64,000 nucleotides of DNA from Vitis vinifera (Eukaryota > Streptophyta > Magnoliopsida > Vitales > Vitaceae). Location of the stretch: contig NC_081811.1 of the NCBI RefSeq assembly GCF_030704535.1, positions 1,375,501 to 1,439,500 on the forward strand, in the 5' to 3' direction. Numbering within the stretch: the first letter of the stretch is position 1; each line of letters opens with the position of its first letter. Shown here in pieces: positions 10,700 to 21,436 of the stretch. A program made the translations under genes and the position numbers. The notes under the pieces are model-generated. The model did no database searches. It had not been told where the DNA came from and saw only the letters and a list, made by a program, of their open reading frames with translations.

Positions 10700-13246
10700 A
10701 TCTTAGCACAAAAAAGGAGGCTAGCTCAAAGTGCATGAAGACAATATTATTTTCCATATTAAAATCTGGTTATCATATTTCATAAAATTGGGTTTCAAAA
10801 ACCATATATTTATCAAATGACCCCATCAAAACACAAGTTTCCCAAAGAAGTACAAAATAATAGGATTGAACTTGGATACAAAGAATGAGATCAATTTCCC
10901 TAGGAGCACAGATAAACAGTTGATTTTTTTCCACCAGAAATTGAGAAGGGTGAGCATTGGTGACCTGATGCTATAGTCCAAGATATCGGTCGTTCCATCA
11001 GGTGAAGCTCGGCAGAAGAGTGTTGGTGATTGGCACCGAATACCCAGAAGGGTCTGTACAAAATTGAATATGTCAAAGCACTGGCTATGCACTCAACTCC
11101 AAGATGAGATGATGTCTCAAGACTCTCGGTCCTTGAAAGTGAGTCACTGTGAGCTCAGCAACAGGATTCATAGTCCTTAAGGGGTTCCTGAAACCAGTTA
11201 TTTCATTCTCAGGATTTTCTTGGTGCCACAGGATTTTCTCACAAGATGGATTACCAACATGATATTGCAAAAGGGTTATTGAGGTATAGGTGTAGTTTAA
11301 TCTCTCAGAGATTCTAGCTCCTCTGATACCACTGACTTCTTCATAGTGTGTTTCGGCTGAATCCTTCTGCAAGAACATGGTGCCAAGCAGCATTAGTCAG
11401 AACCCATATTGAATTTAACATTTTAAGACACTGATTAAGAATGAAACCAAAATATAAACTAGCGCACACCGGTTCAAGTGGGGTTTTCAGAGGTCGTCAT
11501 TTATATTTAACCAAAAATTGAACAACAGAGATTAACATCCTTCAAATGGTCAGGAAACCACAAACCATTTTTATGTAGCATACAGAAACTGAACATTCAT
11601 CAACCCAAAATGGCTCAAGAAGTTCACCCACCAGCTGAACCTGTCACCCAATCAATGATATTCATATCAATGTAATGCAGAGTATTATCATACAAAATTA
11701 TGTTGCTATATACCATTTGAAAGCATCACAAATCTTTGCATGATTGACAATGGACTAATTCAAGTTGCATCCAAGGCAACTTCTCAAGGGCTTCTATTGG
11801 GAAAAAGAATCCCATGAAATAGTATCTTGTGGTCCTTCAGTCAATTTTCTATTGAAAGATTGGTAGGATCCTTTTGTAACTAATAGCATTTATAGTTTAT
11901 CAGGCCCAATTATGCAGCAATTGGATAGATCAAGCTTTTCTCTCTTCAGGGTAGGGATAACAAAGTCATCAATCGAATGAGCAATTGAAGGTATCTTTAT
12001 AAGGGCAATTAGTACCAACAAGAGAGAGTAGACCAAGTCAGTATCTTATGAGAACATAAATTTATACTTGTATTGAGAGCCTGTTCTTCCTTCCTATGTA
12101 GTACTAGAAATACCAGGAAACAAGAAAATCAAAATAAACAATAAGAAATTCGAATACCCAACATAAATAAAAAAAATCAATAAACATGCTTTAAAAGAAC
12201 AAAACATCCAAAACCTTACAAGTGGAGTACATAAAGTGAGACCATGAAGAGAAAGAACTCTGTTCTGATTTTCTCCTGCATTTCAAGATGAATTTAGTTA
12301 CTATTATCCATGATACCATTCTTAAAATATTATGAATTAACAACATGTAGGACTATTTCAGTCAACCCTTGGGATCATCCAAATACAATTTTAATCACTA
12401 TGGATTTGGATGGCACTTTACATGGCCATCCAAATCACTACTAGTACTAGTTTTGCAAATCCAGGAGCACTAGGAAGACGAAAGTAATAAAGCAATCCAC
12501 TAAACCACAAACAATGCCTAGTCCCACAAACCACTGAACAAAGCCCGTGACATACTGATATATTGCATAGTTTACATAAATTCCTTGGTAGGTGCCCTTC
12601 CAAGGTATCAACAGAAGTTTTCACTGACATAAAAAAGACTTGGAATTCTCAGTTTCAAACACAACAACCAAAAGCCTTTTGAATCTGATGAAAGAAGTAG
12701 GCAGCTGAGAATTCCATCCACCCAAAACCATTTTTTTGCACAATTGCAATTGACCAAAATAAACAATCAGGACATATGGTGATAATTCAGAAAAGTAGTC
12801 AGCGGTTTTAAATCCCATACCACCTTAGGTTGATTTTGAAGTCTTCTTTTCAATCTTCATCTGCATTCAAAATAACCACATTCTATCGCATTACCACATC
12901 TCACAGGCAGGATTTTGAAAATTTTCAGAAGTAGGATTCAAGAATCTGTCATTATGTATGGATGAGCAAAATATCAAAGATTTTAATTATGTTATGTTAT
13001 TCATTTAATGGTATATAATCTATGACTTCACCAATATTTCACCTAGCACTCCTGGTAACTTCTTATGTAGTGATTCAGTTTCCATTTCAATAGATGTTAA
13101 GAACTTACGTATTTCTAGAACACAAACGACTAACGAATATGAAACCCAGAAATGCTGCCTGTGTGAATTAAGCTGGCAAAAATTAGGAGAGTCATACAGG
13201 AATCTGAAGTTAGCATTGTCTGATTTGTTTTTGAAATGGTACTTTC
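10700..13246. other. Gene-poor stretch, nothing recognised
   Basis: Short open frames (the longest is 102 codons, minus 11393-11085) match no family I know. Composition is ordinary intergenic or intron-like. It could include distant 3' exons of the PPR transcription unit, but no splice structure stands out. Confidence 0.4.
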
Positions 13247-13267
13247 AAATAAAAAATAATACATATT

Positions 13268-13536
13268 GGAGAGGAGTGTTAAATAGGTTAGCGTTCAAGG
13301 GAGGGGTGTTAAATATACAGAAACTCAAAAATTCTTTTGTTTGTACCTTGTGGAGTTGGGCTAGGGTGTATATTGGAGAGGAGTCCTCTTCACTCTTAGG
13401 TTTTTTTGAGTGGCTAGCAACCACTTAAGGGAGGGTAAGGGTCTTTGTTTTTGTGCTCTCGTTTTGAGGCAGATTTGTATACGTCCTGTATGCTTGGTGG
13501 CCTTTGCCCTTTAATATATTTGCGATATTTATCAAA
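13268..13536 (+). mobile_element. Short 5'-truncated L1 (LINE) insertion
   Basis: A plus-strand frame reads LKNSFVCTLWSWARVYIG...LLGFFEWL, like the end of plant L1 reverse transcriptases. It is followed by an untranslated tail ending in atttatcaaaaaat. The insert is bounded by an exact 21-base direct repeat at 13247-13267 and 13537-13557 (ending ataatacatatt), as expected of a target-site duplication. Only about 270 bases of the 3' end are present, so it is a dead-on-arrival copy. The identical flanks suggest it is fairly young. Confidence 0.8.
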
Positions 13537-13557
13537 AAATAAAAAATAATACATATT

Positions 13558-15415
13558 AAGAGTTTAAAATATCATTTGAGGGTTACAGACATAAAAACGA
13601 AAGAAAGGCAACTCTTCATTGGTCTGATTTTTTTTTGAGATAGCACATGCTTTGGCCATTGTTATCACATAAAATGAACAAAATCTGTCAAAGCCATCAA
13701 TGAAGATTTCTTTTTAAGTATCTAGCCCATGGAAGAGCAGGAGTTGGATATCATGAATTGCAACTGAAGAAGTTTGAGAAGAAAAGGGAGTCAAAAGGGC
13801 AAAATGTTACCATATTAAAACTCAATTTTGTTGGGGAAGACTGGCTTGCCAAACATGCAAACTCACTGCAACATTTCTACACACTTGAGAATCTCCTTTG
13901 GAGTTAGAAATGCAACAATTTGATCAGACACCCAAGAATGGTGGAAATGTAACACTTTGATCTGATCCCTAGATCATCTAAGAATTGGTGAAGCAATTAA
14001 TTCTTTGCCTTGTCTCCACTTCTCAGAAATAAGTAAACAGAGGTAAACCACTGATGACTCAAAAGTTTAAGCTACTAGATAGAGCCAATAACATATGTTC
14101 AAGCTATTAGCGACTGAGTCAGTACTGTATATTAAGCCGACTCAGATGAAACCCTTATATACTGTGTCTAATGTGCAACCTTTTGCCACATGCCTAAGGG
14201 CTAAATAAATGGAGGGGAAAAAACAAGCAGTCGCATGGGCACAAATCTAGGGCAACACCAAGGCTAATACAATGTTAACCCATGAGTTGACTTTAAACTT
14301 TAACCTGTCAGGTAATGGACCAGTAACATATCAAGCCTACACAGCTAAAGCCCTAATCAACTGAGATAGACTCCATTATATTCTCATGTACAAGGAAATA
14401 AACATGGAACCAAAAGAGAAACTTTAGAACTATCCACTCAGACTTTTATGAAGTTATCACCTGAAATTTTATGCAAGATGAATGTACCTAACATGGACCT
14501 GTACCTTTTTTCCTTTTTTCTGTTGATGTTACTGAAGCAAGGAGGAAGTCAAACAGAAAATGCCATAAAATGAAAAAAGGTAGCCCAAACTATAGACTCT
14601 TAACTGATTTCATTTTAACTAGTTCTGAAAATGGCTATTAATCAAGCTCTCCACAAACAAACAACCAGTCAAAATTCAGAAATTCAACTAAAATAGAGTG
14701 TTGATGACACAAACATATTCTGCAGCTGCCCTAAAAGATTCATGAAAGCAACATCATCAGATCCAGACAAATGAGTGATCAGACTGGAATCTTAGACTAC
14801 ATAGCTCACAATTTTCAAATTTAAATCCCTTTGTACTGCAGCCTTACAAATATCCTACAGAACAAGGAAAAGACTATAAATCCTACTTAGTTTTATATGA
14901 CATGATGAAAATAAAAACTAAATAATTAATGTTATGTTTTCATCCTCATCAAAACTACTTGAGAGAAAAAAAAATCCAATGCGTAGGGCACACCAATGAA
15001 AGGATCTTTCTTTCCCTGTTTAGCAGGGATTTCTCCCCATATTGTTTAGGTAAATAGTCAGAAAAGAGTGGTGACTCGTGAATAAATGCCAATAGCACCG
15101 CACACAAGAAGCAAACATGACAAAACAGTTTGAATGAATAAGTTGTGCTAATGAATGTGTAAGTTGTAATGCTCAACAGGTATCAGCAATCTTAACCTTA
15201 ACATACATTTTTCTGTATTCAAGGTAAACCCCACCTGGGCCCTGTCTTCCAATTTAATATATCTACTTACCAATGCTAGTGCAAGAAAGCAGAAGATATG
15301 TGTAGAAGACAACTGGTGTAGCTTTGTAACTGTTGGAAGAATTTGTAGGGCATTGAGGGCCATTAGAGTAGACTCAGTAGAGCTCCGAAATGCAAGTAAT
15401 AGACCGAAAGCTCCA
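13558..15415. other. Intergenic or 3' untranslated sequence of the PPR gene
   Basis: No coding region is recognised here. It lies immediately downstream of the PPR stop codon (minus strand), so the part next to 15415 is probably 3' UTR. Confidence 0.4.
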
Positions 15416-17770
15416 TTAAAACAAGCCTACCCATTTCTTAAAAGTCAATGCAGCATCTCTCCTTCTGAATTGGGCTTCTGTTTGGACTTTGGGAGGCTTG
15501 CTCTTATAAAGTGTTTTATGGTATTTCAAGAAGAGGGTTCTGTACTTATATTTGTCAATGAACATCTTTCCTCTCTCCATCATCTCCACAACTTCATTAG
15601 CTCTAACAAAAAAACCCCCTCTGACAAATGTATAAAGTACAGCATCTAGGAGTTCCTGATCAAACTTCATCGAGGAAGAAGAAGCAAAAGACTTCATCTC
15701 GCCCCACAGCTCTGTTACCTCCACATATTTTCCCCCAATAGCAGCATACCCAGTGACCATAGAATGAAAAGTTTGTGCATTTGGGGCATGCCCTAAACTC
15801 CTCATCTTCTTCAGAGCCTTCTCAGCATCTTGCATCAGTCTCTTCCTACAGAAAAAATGGATTACATTATTCCAATCATGAACTCCACAATCCACTCTTT
15901 GCTCTTCCTTGATTTCATGCAACAGCTTTGCCATCAGACCTGCTTCACCACTCTCTGCACATCCCTTAACCAACATCTCAAATTCTCGATGACCAGATCT
16001 TGGTATTTTAGCCTCTTTCATCTCTTTGAATACATGGAGGGCCCCTTCAGTATCTTTTTGAAGCACTCGGGATTGAATCAATGCTTCATAACAACTTGAA
16101 TCCAGCTGGACTCCAGCCTTTCGGGCATCTCGAAGCAGTGATGTGATCTCTCCTGCTCGATTTGCTTTACAATATGCTTTTAGGAGGGAAGAATACACAG
16201 AAGAACCAGTTCTAACCCCAGCCAAGCGCATCTCATCCAGTAGGTCATGTGCTTGATCTAACCAACCAAGCAAGATGCATGAATTAATGACATGAACCAA
16301 GGCTGAATTATCAGTGGAAACTGGAGAATCTTCCTTTTCTGCCTTGATTAGAAACTCCGCCAATTGCTTCGTCTTGCCAGCTTCCAGAAAAGCCTTGACC
16401 AATTTCACATAAATTCTTTCAGTTGGTTGGAGAATTCCACGTTCAGTTGTAATAAACTCAACCTGCATCTGCAATTTTGCTAACAGCCTATCAAGTATTT
16501 CTTTTGCCTCGGCCTCAAGCTTTAAGAAATTTCTGTCTCTAGAAAACTCCTCATAAGATATGGACAGGCTTGTATTTGGTCTAGCATTCTCTAAACCATC
16601 TGACTTTCTATGGCTTAAGCTTTTTTCAGAAACCTGTTCTTGAGTAGATGTATTACCACTTCCAACAGCTTCAAACATGAGTGTAGCAGCTGAAAGGGAA
16701 TTCCGTGCTTCCCTTGCCTTTCGAAGCATTTCCAAAACCATATGGGATGCAGAATCTAAATCCCCAAACTTCAAATGGCATGTAAGCAAACAATTGTAGA
16801 ATTGCCGAAACTGAATATCACTTAGATTATGGGCTTCATCTATGTGTCTCTTAAGCTTCCTAAGATCTTCTCTTCGCCCATTTCTTTCATAAATATGTGC
16901 CATTATGATAAGTAAATTCACATCAGGTTTGACACCAACTCGAGGCATCATGTCAAGGAGCTTCTCTGCTTTCCTAGTAGTCCCAAACAAAAGGCACCCG
17001 GCTAAAGCAATGTTGAAGGCCGTAGTATTAGGCTTCATGGCAAGCAAAGGCCTATTACTCTTTTTACGCGGATCCACCCTGCCATCCTGGAACAAGTAAC
17101 CTATCTCAAGAATCAACTCGGCAGCAAGATATGCTCCTGAAGCCGTTTGTGACATGTGGGCCAAGATAGCAGACCAAGCAGAGACAGGAGGGAACTCTTC
17201 CATTTCAACCAATTTCCTCAAAACAGTAGATGCAGGAACTGGCAATCCACAACTTGCAAGACCAAAAGAGATGTAAATCAGAGTCTCCTTCTCCAACAAA
17301 TTCTGCTTACTCTCTGCAAAAGCCCGTTCCACCAACCCATAAGCCTTCTCAAGCCACTGAACATCAAGGCTTTCTGAAAAACTTGTCAATACCGTGTTCA
17401 CGATGGATTTCCTAGGAAACCCTTCCATACCCATATGCTGTTCAAACAACTTCCATGCATCACTATACCTATGACCATCAATTGCATTCTCCAATTCCTC
17501 ACATAGTTTAGCTGGGTCCCGAGCCTGGACCAAGATTGTTCCACCCATACTCGAAAAGGACTGAATTGACCCACTCCGAGAATCCAGAACAGCATTTCCC
17601 ATGTTTAAGTTTGTCAAATAAGGGCTGATAAACTGAAAAAATGGCCTGTCTCTCGAGAACCCACGAATTCGGCATATGGGAATGCTGTGATCACTGCAAA
17701 GAAGCGAGGAAAGCAGGGAGTAAGGGGAAAGCGGTGTGATATGAGACTTGAGTTTCCTGATTGACAGCAT
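15416..17770 (-). CDS. Pentatricopeptide repeat (PPR) protein, probably organellar
   Basis: A single uninterrupted exon of 784 codons. The first 50 or so residues are rich in Ser, Leu and Arg and poor in acidic residues (MLSIRKLKSHITPLSPYSLL), consistent with an organelle-targeting peptide. P-type helical repeats follow, for example MKPNTTAFNIALAGCLLFG, VKPDVNLLIIMAHIYERNG, VRTGSSVYSSLLKAYCKAN, VQLDSSCYEALIQSRVLQK and HAPNAQTFHSMVTGYAA. No E, DYW or SMR domain is seen at the C-terminus (FRRRDAALTFKKWVGLF). PPR proteins bind organellar RNA; the target is unknown. It resembles the Arabidopsis At1g03100-like family as I recall it. The absence of introns is typical of plant PPR genes. Confidence 0.9.
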   Translation of the reverse strand: MLSIRKLKSHITPLSPYSLLSSLLCSDHSIPICRIRGFSRDRPFFQFISPYLTNLNMGNAVLDSRSGSIQSFSSMGGTILVQARDPAKLCEELENAIDGHRYSDAWKLFEQHMGMEGFPRKSIVNTVLTSFSESLDVQWLEKAYGLVERAFAESKQNLLEKETLIYISFGLASCGLPVPASTVLRKLVEMEEFPPVSAWSAILAHMSQTASGAYLAAELILEIGYLFQDGRVDPRKKSNRPLLAMKPNTTAFNIALAGCLLFGTTRKAEKLLDMMPRVGVKPDVNLLIIMAHIYERNGRREDLRKLKRHIDEAHNLSDIQFRQFYNCLLTCHLKFGDLDSASHMVLEMLRKAREARNSLSAATLMFEAVGSGNTSTQEQVSEKSLSHRKSDGLENARPNTSLSISYEEFSRDRNFLKLEAEAKEILDRLLAKLQMQVEFITTERGILQPTERIYVKLVKAFLEAGKTKQLAEFLIKAEKEDSPVSTDNSALVHVINSCILLGWLDQAHDLLDEMRLAGVRTGSSVYSSLLKAYCKANRAGEITSLLRDARKAGVQLDSSCYEALIQSRVLQKDTEGALHVFKEMKEAKIPRSGHREFEMLVKGCAESGEAGLMAKLLHEIKEEQRVDCGVHDWNNVIHFFCRKRLMQDAEKALKKMRSLGHAPNAQTFHSMVTGYAAIGGKYVEVTELWGEMKSFASSSSMKFDQELLDAVLYTFVRGGFFVRANEVVEMMERGKMFIDKYKYRTLFLKYHKTLYKSKPPKVQTEAQFRRRDAALTFKKWVGLF

Positions 17771-18074
17771 TTTCTCAATTCAAATAACGAGTACTAAGAC
17801 GAGCAAAGTTGAGACCAAAATGAGCCAAAATCTGTAATGCGCTCAGAGATATTGAGACTCAACAGATGAATGATACAACAGGAAGATAAATTTCAGAGAA
17901 ATGAGATATCCCCATCGGGGTATAAAAGAGAGCAATCGAGTGAATGGGTCTCCAATTGCAATTTCAGAAACACGCCCAAAAGGGAAATTTCACATACTTG
18001 AGATTACAGAGAGGGGAAGGGTCTAAGGGTTTTGAGAGAGAGAAAACAAGGGTTTAAGGGAGGAGATGATTTGA

Positions 18075-18080
18075 CACGTG
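18075..18080. promoter_or_regulatory. G-box upstream of PPR gene
   Basis: CACGTG within gacacgtggc, about 300 bases upstream of the PPR start codon. Possible bZIP/bHLH site; function not shown. Confidence 0.3.
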
Positions 18081-18109
18081 GCAGAAAAGTAACAACCCCG
18101 TGATAACTC

Positions 18110-18640
18110 AGGTTTATTTTATTTTATTACTATATCAGAGGTTTTAATAGCCTATCTTATAATATTTTAAATTTTAATTTTAAATTTAAAAAAAAAAAAA
18201 ACCGTTTGAATTGTTTTGGCTACGTGACTCTAAAGGTTTTTGATATTTTATTATTTAAAATTAAAAAATATATTAATAACTAAAAAAAGAAAATGTTTTC
18301 AAGTAACATATTTTAATTATTTTTATTTATTTTTAAAAAATAATTAGAAATAAATTACTATATATAAAAATTATTTTAAAATATAAAAAATATGTTAAAA
18401 ATATTTCAGATTCTTAAATAAATATTTATTTTATAAAAAAACATAAAACAAATTTTAAAAAATATTTTTCAAAAACTGTTTTACAAAACAGATATCAACA
18501 TTGGAGTTTCATTTATTTATTCATGGCCGTACACACTAGAGCAGCTAACGTTAACGCTCTGTCTCAATACACGAAGACATAGTAAGGTGGAATTAAGCAA
18601 ATTCCTCCGCAATACCCTCTCAGCTAAAGCCCTGCCTCAT
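18110..18640. other. AT-rich low-complexity intergenic block
   Basis: Runs of taaaaatatttt-type sequence resemble the AT-rich parts of 7950-9780 and 29640-30600. It separates the PPR promoter from the 3' end of vicilin gene 1. No gene is seen. Confidence 0.5.
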
Positions 18641-18657
18641 CATCAATCTTCCTCTGA

Positions 18658-20559
18658 TCATGCATAGGCATGGCCCTTATGATGATGATGGTGTTGCTGT
18701 TTTTGCAGTTGTGGCCCTGGGAAGAACAACTCCTCTTTCTGCTTCCTGAATACCTTATCCACCTCTCTTGCAGGGAGGGCAAAGGCCAGCTCCTTCGCCT
18801 CTTTCTCCAGTCCGTTCACAACGTTGCCTTTCCCTGCAAGAGGTTCTCTCCGGTTGTTTTCAGCGTTGATGCCAAAGCACACAATCTCCAAATTCCAGCT
18901 GGTTCCGGCGACGATGGCAATGGGGTGGCCTGCCGGGACGACGAAGAGTGTACCACGGCGCAAAGATGAGCTTACTTTCTGGTAAATGGGACTGGCCCCC
19001 TGTTGCTGCTGCTTCTCTCCAGAGAGGTGAGGACATACCATCTCCAAGTACCCTTCTCCTTCGAGCACTGCAGCCACCATTGTTGACCTTGAGTTAAAGA
19101 ACGGACCCATCATTCCTTCCTGTGGGGAAAAAAAAGTCAGAATTCCGAATGAGATATTCGAAAAGGAGATGGGGTTGGGAGGAGAGAGATATATGTACTT
19201 GGGTGATGTTAGCATAAGAGATTTCAATGTCCATATCTTTCAGCTGCCTGAAGTCTTCCGCGTCTGCCTCATGGAGTCGTCCATAATTGTTACAAACGGA
19301 GGGATCCTTGTTCAGAAGATTGAATACCGGCCGCTTGGATTCCCCTGAGGTGAAGGGCCAGATCCCAGCTGCTTCCCCATGCTGGCCGCCGCTCAAGGCC
19401 TGAATCTGCTCTCCTGATGCTTTGATGAAGTGTCCTTTCGTCTGTTGCTGAAACACCCTCTCCAGTGTTCCTTCTTCAACCTGCTTCTTTTCCATATCAT
19501 ATACATATATAAAAGAAAAAACCCAATTCACAAACAGTAGTACCTTTACCTTAAAAGCAGAGGAGAGTAACTTAGGGCTGAATGCCCTGTAAAATGATTG
19601 TGGGTTCTCACCAGCTGCGCCATGAAATGGCTGCATCACAACTCACATCCAAGAACTTTAGTGTGTATATATATATATATACAGGTATGCCTGATGGGAA
19701 AGAAATTTCAATGATACATGGCAGAATGATCACCTCGAATCTGCCAGGAATGCCAACAGGTAGCAAAAAGTAGGCGATTCTCAGTTTCTGATTTTTGTGA
19801 GAGTTGATCAGGTGAAGAGTAATCCCTGCGGGAATCCTCACTATATCTCCTATTCTGATACGAAAGCTTATCCTCTTACCTTGGCACACCATTGTGATGG
19901 TTCCTTGCCCTGTAATGGAACAGACATGGTTCGAAATTCATGATCAAGAATGGTGGTCGACTTGGTAGAAATCGGAAGAGGATAAGAGGAGATGTACCCG
20001 AGCAGACGAAGCCGACGATCTCGGCATCATAGTGGGTTGGAACCACGAAGGTTTGAGGGTTGGCTTCAAGGCATATGAAACGGTAGTTCTTGAGGCCGCG
20101 GAGGAGGCGGGACCTTCGGTCGAACATCTCTAGGATTTTCACTTCGCCTTGGTTGGTCCGGAGGAAAGCAAAATGTTGGTCCCGGAACACATAAGGGTTG
20201 TTTTCTTCTTCCTCCTCTCCTCCTTCCTCTAGCTGTTGCTGGTCATACTTCTCCTGGCATTCTTGGTGGCACTGCTCTCTCTGCCTCCCTGGTTGCAGCA
20301 GCTCACACTGCTTGCGGCATTGCTGGAGCTGCTTCTCGGGATCCACGACAGGCCCGTGGTGCTCTCTGTAGTAATCCTCGCACTTATGCTCGCACTCTCC
20401 ACTCTGGCGCTCGCTCACTTGCTGCTGGACCCGGCACTGGTGCTTGCACTGCTGGAGCTCAGGGTCTTCCTGGGCTGCAACTAGAGAGAGAGCCACCCAC
20501 AAACAGAAAGTACAACACAAGAAGAAGGCGAAAGGAAATTTAGCATTGTTGATCACCAT
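18658..20559 (-). CDS. Vicilin-like 7S seed storage globulin 1 (lacks the last intron)
   Basis: Five exons: 20559-19998, 19909-19734, 19630-19550, 19480-19199 and 19119-18658; 1,563 bases, 520 residues. An N-terminal signal peptide (FPFAFFLCCTFCLWVALSL) is followed by a Cys/Gln/Glu-rich region with two CxxxC...CxxxC pairs (CKHQC/CEHKC and CRKQC/CHQEC), as in vicilin-like antimicrobial peptide precursors. Two cupin barrels follow (first around NPYVFRDQHF...GRFE, second around PVFNLL...RGTLFVVPAGHP). The product should enter the secretory route to protein-storage vacuoles; that is family knowledge. The second-cupin reading runs straight through LAGKGNVVNGLEK, where the neighbour gene has an intron. 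The C-terminus carries a run of five His before GHAYA. I used MVINN as start by alignment with gene 2; MSKISLPK, eight codons upstream in frame, is an alternative. Confidence 0.93.
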
Positions 20560-20677
20560 TTTTGGCAGAGAGATCTTGCTCAAGGAAAAGGGTGAAGATG
20601 GGGGTTATATGTGTTGTAGGTGGGGGAGAGAGGAAGAGGGAAAGGGAGGAGAGAGAGAGACGTGGAGTTGAGAGGAC

Positions 20678-20710
20678 ATGCATGGAGACGGGTGGCAATC
20701 ATACGTGTCC
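20678..20710 (-). promoter_or_regulatory. RY element and ACGT core upstream of vicilin 1
   Basis: CATGCATG (20678-20685) is followed by gagacgggtggcaat and acgtgtcc (20703-20710). RY boxes bind the B3 seed regulators (ABI3/FUS3/LEC2) and ACGT cores bind bZIPs. The same RY-gagacgggtggcaat-ACGTGTC arrangement occurs before vicilin 2. Confidence 0.75.
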
Positions 20711-20759
20711 ATCACTAGTGTTCAGAATCATCCCCAAGTTTGAGTAGGGACAAGGATCT

Positions 20760-21436
20760 GACAAAAGCTCTTCTACCCTCTCGAAAAACCGCGAATTTGG
20801 CTTCTGGTTATGCTGAAACCACTGTGAATTAATGAACCATGGAGGAAAACGAAGAAACATAGGAAGTGAATTTCAAGTATTATGTCCCTGGCAGATAAGA
20901 AGAAAGAAGAGGCACTTTCAGAAAACAGTTTCAATCTTCTATTTAAAATGTTGTCAATTTTCTAAAATTAGTATTAAGAAACAAGGAAAATGCCAAGTAT
21001 GAAGTCGATTAAAAGATTGGAAATGTTATAATATTAAACCATACCTATAATTAATCCATGGTTAATTTCTTCTGGATACCAAACTCACAAGCATATAATC
21101 TAACAGTTTAAATGAAACTAACCAGAAATGGAGGATTTTCGGATGAAATGAGTAATGAGAAAGAAAGAAGGGGAGGAACACAAAAACTTAGGAAAAGAAA
21201 GGCCGAGAGTAGGGCCTCTATTTATTTATTTATGGAAGTGGTTGGGCTTTACACTCATCTACATACAGAACAGCAGAACATCACTCAAGTCTGAGTCTTA
21301 ATATACATAGATAATATATAAGAGAGAAGAAGCAAACTCCTTCATACAACCCTCAAAACTAAAGCCGCCTCCAACATAGAAGGATGGAAACCCAACCCAC
21401 TCATGACTCAAGCCTCCACACCCCACCAGCACCAAC
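20760..21436. other. Spacer between the two vicilin genes
   Basis: This stretch holds the upstream part of the vicilin 1 promoter and the probable 3' UTR of vicilin 2 near 21300-21436. No other gene is recognised. Confidence 0.5.

Noticed and set aside
11085-11393. 102-codon minus-strand frame with tggtatcagagg on the same strand (initiator-tRNA-like binding site)
   Set aside because: A short match to an LTR-element primer site without LTRs, polypurine tract or element proteins is not enough; a similar string also occurs near 29070.
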